This document shows positions 6,161 through 10,127 of a stretch of DNA of 10,127 nt, piece after piece. Below the pieces are notes generated by a model. It made no database searches, had not been told where the DNA came from, and was given only the letters and a program-made list of their open reading frames with translations. Within the stretch, counting starts at the first letter, position 1. Every line of letters begins with the position of its first letter. A program made the translations under genes and the position numbers. The DNA comes from JBMNTQ01 sp050945815 (GTDB lineage Bacteria; Bacillota; Clostridia; Christensenellales; JBMNTQ01): contig JBMNTQ010000064.1 of the NCBI GenBank assembly GCA_050945815.1, forward strand, positions 1-10,127. The letters run 5' to 3'.

Positions 6161-6182
6161 GTGTGCTATAATGTTCTTATAA
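6057..6182 (+). pseudogene. Possible remnant of a phage tail/baseplate gene
   Basis: One frame, opening after an in-frame TGA, encodes KDVAQAEGRISNLVAQEKAS and then TEAAEVTDGA before it dissolves into the DUF4491 promoter and a TAA. The pattern R-I-x-N-L-[IV]-A-Q followed shortly by AEVTDAR resembles a recurring stretch near the N-terminus of phage baseplate and tail fibre proteins of Gram-positive phages. There is no ATG and no ribosome site, so it is not an active gene. It could equally be a chance open frame. Low confidence, from recall of the motif only. Confidence 0.28.
6164..6172 (+). promoter_or_regulatory. Extended -10 promoter element of the DUF4491 gene
   Basis: TGC-TATAAT is a perfect extended -10 box. 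The region 17 bp upstream (GACGGT, 6144-6149) is a poor -35. Transcription would start around 6179, which puts the upstream in-frame GTG at 6161 inside the promoter and rules it out as the start codon. Confidence 0.6.
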
Positions 6183-6211
6183 CGAAGAAAGGAACGGATT
6201 TTCTCGTACGT

Positions 6212-6520
6212 ATGAATGATATGAATTTTATTGGAATAATTGTGGGTGCCGGTGCATTTTTGATCATCGGACTGCTACATCCTGTCGTGATTTGGGTGGA
6301 GTATTATCTGGGGAAAAAAGTCTGGATACTTTTTCTAGGAGCCGGGCTTTTGTCCTTGCTGGCTTCATTGGTGGTGGGAAATACGATCGTATCCTGCTTG
6401 ACTGGGGTTTTAGGCTTCTCCTTGCTCTGGAGTATACGGGAGCTGTTCGAACAGGAGAAGCGGGTGAAGAAGGGATGGTATCCGGCCAGACAAAAAAGGC
6501 AGGCGGAAAAGGTAGAGTAG
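6212..6520 (+). CDS. DUF4491 family small membrane protein
   Basis: 102 aa from ATG 6212, close to the usual length of this family of unknown function. Recognisable family stretches are MNFIGIIVG, a membrane helix ending HPVVIWVEYYLGKK, and a conserved C-terminal GFSLLWSIRELFEQEKRVKK GW-type segment that is charged and cytoplasmic. Three hydrophobic helices are predicted by eye at about 6-24, 36-54 and 57-74. The open frame extends back to a GTG at 6161, but that codon lies in the -10 box. ATG 6212 or ATG 6221 are the realistic starts; many family members begin MNF, as at 6221. The nearest ribosome-like site, AAAGGA (6188-6193), is 18 nt upstream of 6212, which is long, so the exact start is unsure. 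No role is known and neighbours give no clue. Confidence 0.83.
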   Translation: MNDMNFIGIIVGAGAFLIIGLLHPVVIWVEYYLGKKVWILFLGAGLLSLLASLVVGNTIVSCLTGVLGFSLLWSIRELFEQEKRVKKGWYPARQKRQAEKVE

Positions 6521-6746
6521 CCGCATACGGAAAACGCTAAAGGGCTTTGAATGGGAGAAACAGAGGCCAGTTTATCTCGTGTTAACATTCTTTTGTCTTT
6601 CTGTTGTGTAAAGATAGTTGAAGCCGCATTCAGGGCCGTTGTACCTTGATCATGCAAGAGGGAAATGCTACGGACTATCAATCAAGTAAGCGCTGACTGG
6701 TTCTTTATCTTTGTCGAAACGTAGCCTACACAGAAAATTTGAATAT
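6521..6746. other. Intergenic region, no gene seen
   Basis: About 225 bp between the DUF4491 gene and the terminator of the oppositely oriented tRNA gene. No coding frame on either strand resembles a protein. No separate terminator for the DUF4491 gene is obvious, so its transcript may end at the bidirectional hairpin at 6747. Confidence 0.5.
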
Positions 6747-6782
6747 AAAAGGCACCACAACCTACTAGGCTTGGTGCCTTTT
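6747..6782 (-). terminator. Terminator of the tRNA-Trp gene, probably bidirectional
   Basis: An 11-bp perfect stem pairs AAAAGGCACCA (6747-6757) with TGGTGCCTTTT (6772-6782). The 14-nt loop can fold further through CCT/AGG. T-runs occur on both strands, so it can end the tRNA transcript (minus) and read-through from the DUF4491 side (plus). Confidence 0.85.
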
Positions 6783-6785
6783 ACA

Positions 6786-6861
6786 TGGCAGGGGAGACGC
6801 GAATCGAACACGCAACCTACGGTTTTGGAGACCGTCGCTCTGCCAATTGAGCTACTCCCCT
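6786..6861 (-). tRNA. tRNA-Trp (anticodon CCA)
   Basis: On the minus strand a complete cloverleaf folds. The acceptor stem is AGGGGAG/CTCCCCT (7 bp) and the D stem is GCTC/GAGC with an AATTGGCA loop. The anticodon stem ACGGT/ACCGT encloses CTCCAAA, giving anticodon CCA. There is a 5-nt variable loop, and the T arm GCGTG/CGCGT has loop TTCGATT and two wobble pairs. The discriminator base is G (6789), as expected for bacterial tRNA-Trp, and the 3' CCA is encoded (6788-6786). It stands alone as a single-tRNA unit. Confidence 0.97.
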
Positions 6862-6881
6862 TTGTCGTAGCAACAGGATAA

Positions 6882-6910
6882 ATTATAATATACTGTGTCG
6901 ATAAAGTCAA
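6882..6910 (-). promoter_or_regulatory. Sigma-A promoter of tRNA-Trp
   Basis: On the minus strand TTGACT (6910-6905) and a perfect TATAAT (6887-6882) are 17 bp apart. Transcription would start near 6875, about 14 bases before the mature 5' end. Confidence 0.85.
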
Positions 6911-6933
6911 TAGATTCCCGGTTGCACCTGTGC

Positions 6934-6967
6934 TTTTGGCAGGCTTGCACGGTTATTTTTGCCAAAA
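6934..6967. repeat. Inverted repeat overlapping the proC promoter
   Basis: TTTTGGCA (6934-6941) and TGCCAAAA (6960-6967) are perfect 8-bp arms 18 bp apart. The right arm overlaps the -35 box of the proC promoter. Two direct TTGCAC hexamers (6922-6927 and 6945-6950) lie in the same region. It could be an operator, or a DNA-level accident of an A/T-rich promoter. Confidence 0.35.
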
Positions 6968-6987
6968 AAGTTTTTTTCCATTATAAT
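6959..6987 (+). promoter_or_regulatory. Sigma-A promoter of proC
   Basis: TTGCCA (6959-6964) and a perfect TATAAT (6982-6987) with 17-bp spacing, 46 bp upstream of the proC start. The spacer is A/T-rich. It is divergent from the tRNA-Trp promoter. Confidence 0.83.
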
Positions 6988-7032
6988 TAAGAAAAACAAC
7001 CATACGATTATACGGAGAGGCGGTTTTTTAAA

Positions 7033-7848
7033 ATGATGCCTAAAGAATATAAGCTAGGGTTCATCGGCGCGGGGAATATGGCCACATCTATCATAAGCGG
7101 TGTGATTCGGAAAGAAGTGGCACCGGAAAATGTATATGTGTATGATGTTGACCGGGAAAAAGCCGCTAAATTATGCACCCAATATGGCTTGAGCCAATGT
7201 ACAAGTAATGAACAGTTGGCTACGCAATGTGACGTCATATTTCTCGCAACCAAGCCCAATGTGATTGAATCAGTCATTCAGGAAATACGGGAGTTTGCAG
7301 CTGACAAATTGGTCGTATCCATTGCTGCAGGCTACGGCGCCGCAGATTTGCGGTCGTCATTTGGTTTGCCTGTACGCCTGCTGCGGGTGATGCCCAATAC
7401 GCCGGCATTGGCAGGGGAGGGGATGTGTGTCATCAGCAACGACCACACCCTCGATCAAGAGGACCTTGCAGTTATTTCCCGCCTGCTGTCGACGGTTGGG
7501 CGGGTGGCAATGGTGCCGGATGATCTGATGGATGCTGTGACCGGCTTAAGTGGCAGCGGGCCTGCTTTTGTCTATTTATTCATAGAAGCGATGGCTGATG
7601 CCGGTGTCCTTCGGGGCTTGCCGCGATCACTAGCCATAGAAATGGCAGCACAAACCGTTCTGGGCAGCGCAAAGATGGTTCTGCAAACCGGCAAACACCC
7701 AGGGCTGCTCAAAGATGAGGTATGCTCGCCGGGTGGAACGACAATAGAAGGTGTGTTCGCGCTGGAAAACGGAGGATTTCGGGCAGCTGTCATGCAGGCA
7801 GTAGATGCAGCGACTGAAAAATCCGTGCAGCTTTCAAAAAAAGACTAG
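7033..7848 (+). CDS. proC: Pyrroline-5-carboxylate reductase
   Basis: 271 aa, the standard ProC length. It catalyses the last step of proline synthesis, NAD(P)H-dependent reduction of pyrroline-5-carboxylate, in the cytoplasm. The N-terminal Rossmann domain has GFIGAGNMATSI (9-20). VMPNTPALAGEGM (119-131) is the conserved substrate-side loop. The C-terminal dimerisation domain carries the ProC signature TGLSGSGPAFVYLFIEAMAD (170-189), then HPGLLKDEVCSPGGTT (222-237) and the helix FRAAVMQAVDAA. The start is ATG 7033, directly followed by a second ATG at 7036; GGAGAGG (7014-7020) is 12 bp upstream. It is first in a likely two-gene unit with rnhA, 46 bp downstream with no terminator between. Confidence 0.97.
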   Translation: MMPKEYKLGFIGAGNMATSIISGVIRKEVAPENVYVYDVDREKAAKLCTQYGLSQCTSNEQLATQCDVIFLATKPNVIESVIQEIREFAADKLVVSIAAGYGAADLRSSFGLPVRLLRVMPNTPALAGEGMCVISNDHTLDQEDLAVISRLLSTVGRVAMVPDDLMDAVTGLSGSGPAFVYLFIEAMADAGVLRGLPRSLAIEMAAQTVLGSAKMVLQTGKHPGLLKDEVCSPGGTTIEGVFALENGGFRAAVMQAVDAATEKSVQLSKKD

Positions 7849-7894
7849 TACATTTGTTCGCATTCATGTATAGTAGAAGATAGAAAGGACAACC

Positions 7895-8413
7895 ATGACC
7901 ACTATGAAGCAGATCAAGGTCTATACCGATGGTGCGTGCTCCAACAATCCTGGGCCGGGCGGTTGGGCAGCCATTCTATTATACCAAGGCCACGAAAAAG
8001 AGATATCGGGTTCTGAGGCCTATACGACCAACAATCGTATGGAGCTGATGGCTGCGATTCAAGGGCTGATGGCGCTTAAGGAAGGTTGTCAGGTGGAATT
8101 ATATTCTGACAGCGCCTATCTGGTAAATGCCTTTGAGAAAGGCTGGCTGATTGCATGGCAGCGTAATGGCTGGAAGAACAGCAAGAAGGAGCCGGTGGAA
8201 AATCAGGATCTATGGAAGCTGTTGCTAAATACTTCAAAGGGCCATCAGGTTCGTTATACGAAAGTAAAAGGGCACAGCGACAATGAATACAACAATCGTT
8301 GCGACAAGCTAGCCAAGGAGGCGATTCGCCGCATGGGCCAGAGCGCTGGGCAAAGGGAAAATAAAGATGCAGAAGATGAAGAGGCTGCGGGGATCAAAAG
8401 TCAGGATATTTAG
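7895..8413 (+). CDS. rnhA: Ribonuclease HI
   Basis: 172 aa. It removes RNA from RNA-DNA hybrids such as R-loops and primers. All catalytic residues are present: Asp12 (YTDGACSNNPGPGGWA), Glu50 (TTNNRMEL), Asp72 (LYSDSAY) and Asp137 (RCDKLAKEA), plus His127 in VKGHSDN. The basic handle WQRNGWKNSKK (88-98) marks it as the E. coli type I form. E. coli RNase HI is 155 aa; this one has a C-terminal tail of about 25 residues (147-172) rich in Glu, Asp and Lys, with no known fold. ATG 7895 follows GAAAGGA (7883-7889). A second in-frame ATG at 7904 has worse spacing. Probably co-transcribed with proC. Confidence 0.97.
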   Translation: MTTMKQIKVYTDGACSNNPGPGGWAAILLYQGHEKEISGSEAYTTNNRMELMAAIQGLMALKEGCQVELYSDSAYLVNAFEKGWLIAWQRNGWKNSKKEPVENQDLWKLLLNTSKGHQVRYTKVKGHSDNEYNNRCDKLAKEAIRRMGQSAGQRENKDAEDEEAAGIKSQDI

Positions 8414-8481
8414 TACTATGCGCAAAATAATAGTTTTACGAATAGTTATGAATATATACAACTAAACCGATAGAAATATGC

Positions 8482-8510
8482 TTGAATCATCTTCGATTTA
8501 GACGTATTGT
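8482..8510 (+). promoter_or_regulatory. Candidate promoter of the Xer recombinase gene
   Basis: TTGAAT (8482-8487) and TATTGT (8505-8510) with 17-bp spacing, 73 bp before the start codon. The -10 box overlaps the left arm of the inverted repeat at 8506-8557, so anything bound there would affect it. Confidence 0.42.
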
Positions 8511-8557
8511 GCGTAAATATTGGGCTTTTCCACATAACCCTCAATTTTATGCACAAT
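8506..8557. repeat. Long imperfect inverted repeat upstream of the Xer gene
   Basis: The left arm (8506-8524, ATTGTGCGTAAATATTGGG) and the right arm (8538-8557) pair in 18 positions, including one wobble, with single bulges at 8518 and 8541. The 13-nt centre is CTTTTCCACATAA. A related sequence, TATGCGCAAAAT, occurs at 8417-8428, right after the rnhA stop, and matches the right-arm TATGCACAAT. No T-run follows, so it is not a normal terminator. It could be a protein binding site, a recombination site arm pair or an RNA hairpin just before the ribosome binding site (AAAGG, 8568-8572). Confidence 0.7.
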
Positions 8558-8582
8558 CTATCCTGGGAAAGGCGGTTACTGA

Positions 8583-9635
8583 ATGGCCTCGTCTACAACC
8601 AATTATCAGGCAAATCAAAGAAGAAATATTGAAAAATTACGCAGCGTATTAAAAGAACTGCCGGAGTTTTGCCGTACGTTTTTTCGCGGAATTGAAAATA
8701 CCACTTCCAGCCTGACAAGGTTGAATTACGCATATGATATTCGCTTATTCTTTTCTTTCCTTTGCGAGAATCTAGATTCCTTCCAAGGGAAAACGGCCCT
8801 ATCCATTTCCTTAGAGGATCTAGACACCCTCTCCCCTATGGACATCGAACGCTTCTTAGAGTATATTACCTTATACGAGAAAGGGGATGCGGAATACGAA
8901 AACCATGCACCAGGCAAGGCCCGCAAACTTTCTTCTATCCGTTCTTTCTTCAAATATCTGCATAAAAATGGTTTGATCAAAAATAATCCTGCTTCTCTGA
9001 CTGACATGCCCAAGTTGCATGAGCAGCCCATCGTGCGGTTGGAGCCTGACGAGGTAGCAAAGCTTTTAGATGCAGTCGAACAGGGCGCAGGCCTGACGAA
9101 AACCCAGCAAAGATATCACAAGCAGACCAAAAGCCGCGACCTTGCTCTGCTGACTCTTTTTCTTACAACTGGAATTCGTATCAGCGAGCTGACTGGCTTA
9201 AACGTGGCCGACCTGGATTTCAGTGCCAACGCCTTCCAAATTACTCGAAAAGGCGGCAACCGGGTTGTTCTGTATTTTGGCGAAGAAACCCGCGAGGCGC
9301 TTCTCCAATACCTTGAACAGCGTACGAGTATCGATCCGGTATTTGGCCACGAAGACGCGCTTTTTCTATCGATGCAGCGGACGCGTATGTCTGTACGGGC
9401 CGTGCAGCTTTTAGTAAAAAAATATACCGCTATGATTACCCCGCTGAAAAGAATAACGCCGCACAAGCTGCGAAGCACCTACGGCACTATGTTGTATCAA
9501 GAAACCGGGGATATTTACCTTGTAGCGGATGTGTTGGGTCACAAAGACGTGAATACCACCAAAAAACACTATGCAGCTTTGAGCGACGAAAAGCGACGCA
9601 TGGCGGCCAAAGCAATCAAACTGCGGGATGATTAG
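8583..9635 (+). CDS. Tyrosine recombinase, Xer type (XerS-like layout)
   Basis: 350 aa. The N-terminal SAM-like core-binding domain (about 20-135) includes LTRLNYAYDIRLFFSFL and LSSIRSFFKYLHKNGLI. The catalytic domain (about 150-350) has the full active site: Arg199 (GIRISEL), Lys223 (RKGG), His294 and Arg297 (PHKLRSTYG), His320 (LGHKDVNTT) and nucleophile Tyr330. It is longer than XerC or XerD (about 300 aa). The insertion before the first Arg (QQRYHKQTKSRDLALL), the residues around TRKGGNR and the overall length recall XerS of streptococci, a single recombinase that resolves chromosome dimers. The start ATG 8583 has AAAGG at 8568-8572. Adjacent to lexA and flanked by core genes, it looks like a housekeeping recombinase rather than a phage integrase. 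Its partner and site are unknown. Confidence 0.9.
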   Translation: MASSTTNYQANQRRNIEKLRSVLKELPEFCRTFFRGIENTTSSLTRLNYAYDIRLFFSFLCENLDSFQGKTALSISLEDLDTLSPMDIERFLEYITLYEKGDAEYENHAPGKARKLSSIRSFFKYLHKNGLIKNNPASLTDMPKLHEQPIVRLEPDEVAKLLDAVEQGAGLTKTQQRYHKQTKSRDLALLTLFLTTGIRISELTGLNVADLDFSANAFQITRKGGNRVVLYFGEETREALLQYLEQRTSIDPVFGHEDALFLSMQRTRMSVRAVQLLVKKYTAMITPLKRITPHKLRSTYGTMLYQETGDIYLVADVLGHKDVNTTKKHYAALSDEKRRMAAKAIKLRDD

Positions 9636-9859
9636 GATCGGCCTGTTTCGTCGTCGGCCAATGCATGGGAAAGTTCATCCTCGAAGGCCAACTCCTCTTC
9701 CGGCAGAAGCACCGCATCGATAACCAGTTCCTTATAATCATCCTGGGTCTGGATACAGCGGCAGCAATTGTCGCAGATTTTGTTGGCGTCTTGGTCGCAG
9801 ACCTCACACTCACCGCACTGAGTACATTTCCTGTCGTCATACAGGACGCAATGGGACAT
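9632..9859 (-). CDS. Small cysteine-rich protein opposite lexA
   Basis: 75 aa. Nine cysteines fall in the first 35 residues: Cys4, 12, 15, 18, 21, 29, 32, 33 and 35, in the pattern CxxCxxCxxC then CxxCCxC. The rest is acidic (LLPEEELAFEDELSHALADDE). Clusters like this usually bind zinc or an iron-sulfur cluster, but the spacing matches no ferredoxin I can name. The start ATG (9859-9857) has a strong AAAGGAG at 9876-9870 with 10-bp spacing, and a good promoter lies upstream, so it is a real gene rather than a shadow. It converges on the Xer gene with interlocked stop codons and diverges from lexA. Small proteins of this kind beside lexA are familiar in anaerobic Bacillota, but I know of no function. 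Confidence 0.86.
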   Translation of the reverse strand: MSHCVLYDDRKCTQCGECEVCDQDANKICDNCCRCIQTQDDYKELVIDAVLLPEEELAFEDELSHALADDETGRS

Positions 9860-9885
9860 ATTTTTTCCACTCCTTTATGTGAGAT

Positions 9886-9915
9886 AGTATAGCATTGCTA
9901 GCGTTACCCTGGCAA
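9886..9915 (-). promoter_or_regulatory. Promoter of the cysteine-rich protein gene
   Basis: On the minus strand TTGCCA (9915-9910) and TATACT (9891-9886) are 18 bp apart, with TGC directly before the -10 box making it an extended -10. Transcription would start near 9880, a few bases before the ribosome binding site. Confidence 0.7.
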
Positions 9916-9947
9916 CACATGAATATTGATGAATTGAATGCGATATA

Positions 9948-9961
9948 AGGTCGTATAACCT
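9948..9961. promoter_or_regulatory. Candidate operator or promoter region of lexA
   Basis: AGGT-CGTATA-ACCT is a dyad 46 bp upstream of the lexA start. It overlaps a weak promoter candidate, TTGAAT (9934-9939) with TAACCT (9956-9961) at 16 bp. The usual LexA box of Gram-positive bacteria, GAAC-N4-GTTC, is not visible between 9860 and 10007, although lexA normally represses itself. This dyad is the best alternative I can see. Confidence 0.25.
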
Positions 9962-10007
9962 AGGCATAGCGGCCGTAAATAGTATAAAAGGCGGGTTATC
10001 TAATATT

Positions 10008-10127
10008 ATGGCAGAATCCATGACACAAAAACAGAAGATTGTATACGACTATATTGTTGCCTATCAGCGGGAAAACGGCTACCTCCCCACCGTGCGGGAG
10101 ATATGTGCTGCGTTGGGGCTACGTTCC
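10008..10127 (+). CDS. lexA: LexA SOS repressor, N-terminal part
   Basis: The first 40 codons only; the gene runs off the window end. The peptide shows the LexA DNA-binding winged-helix start: TQKQKIVYDYIVAYQRENGY (6-25) followed by PTVREICAALGL. Y-x-PTVREI-x-x-A-x-GL is diagnostic for LexA, the repressor of DNA-damage genes, which RecA-DNA filaments cause to cleave itself. The protease domain lies outside the window. The start is ATG 10008, with AAAAGGCGGG (9986-9995) 12 bp upstream. A second in-frame ATG at 10020 gives MTQKQK, the more usual family start, but is farther from the ribosome site. Divergent from the cysteine-rich protein gene. Confidence 0.93.
   Translation, partial: MAESMTQKQKIVYDYIVAYQRENGYLPTVREICAALGLRS

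Noticed and set aside
6161..6211. Upstream GTG start giving a 119-aa DUF4491 protein
   Set aside because: The GTG overlaps a perfect extended -10 box, the added residues do not belong to the family, and transcription would start downstream of it.
6443..6454. CTGTTCGAACAG palindrome resembling part of a LexA or stress operator
   Set aside because: It lies inside the DUF4491 coding sequence, with GTTC and GAAC in the wrong order for a LexA box.
8433..8465. A dif-like sequence in the A/T-rich part of the rnhA-Xer spacer
   Set aside because: Only about 16 of 28 positions matched the recalled Firmicutes dif consensus, mostly in the A/T-rich centre.
9616..9870. An 84-codon minus-strand frame overlapping the cysteine-rich gene
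   Set aside because: Its start lies in the ribosome binding site region of the real gene, and it has no promoter-proximal ribosome site or coherent protein pattern.

Overview
The window looks like chromosomal DNA of a low-to-mid GC, probably anaerobic member of the Bacillota (Clostridia or Negativicutes). The reasons are strong AGGAGG-type ribosome binding sites, sigma-A promoters (TTGNNN-17-TATAAT), a PyrR-type RNA site ahead of a uracil permease, a DegV protein, a DUF4491 protein, a ferredoxin:thioredoxin-reductase-like protein fused to a rubredoxin domain, a XerS-like recombinase, and a lexA start with a clostridial-type N-terminus. Most of it is ordinary core chromosome. No insertion sequence or CRISPR array was seen.

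Layout. 1-1041: the tail of a RbsC-type sugar ABC permease, then a short-chain dehydrogenase and a strong terminator, so this is the end of a sugar or polyol uptake and oxidation operon. 1158-2650: a promoter, a CGWC glutaredoxin-like protein, an FTR-catalytic-domain/rubredoxin fusion that overlaps it by one base, and a small HD-domain protein, closed by a terminator. The first two form a likely thiol-disulfide electron relay. 2945-4568 (minus strand): a UraA-type uracil permease with promoter, PyrR binding loop and terminator. Its leader can pair in two mutually exclusive ways, one of which hides the Shine-Dalgarno sequence, which suggests translational rather than transcriptional PyrR control. 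4569-5878: a long upstream region and a DegV-family fatty-acid-binding protein with a terminator.

5879-6746: mostly non-coding, with a possible phage tail-gene scrap and a DUF4491 membrane protein. 6747-6987: a tRNA-Trp gene (minus strand) with encoded CCA, its own promoter and terminator, divergent from proC. 7033-8413: proC and rnhA, probably co-transcribed. 8414-9635: a 169-bp spacer with a long imperfect inverted repeat, then a 350-aa tyrosine recombinase of XerS-like layout. 9632-9859 (minus strand): a 75-aa protein with nine cysteines in its first 35 residues. Its stop codon interlocks with that of the recombinase, and it is transcribed divergently from lexA, whose first 40 codons end the window.

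The items most worth a second look are the glutaredoxin/FTR-rubredoxin pair with a changed active-site residue, the PyrR-linked Shine-Dalgarno switch, the inverted repeat in front of the Xer gene, and the cysteine-rich protein opposite lexA.
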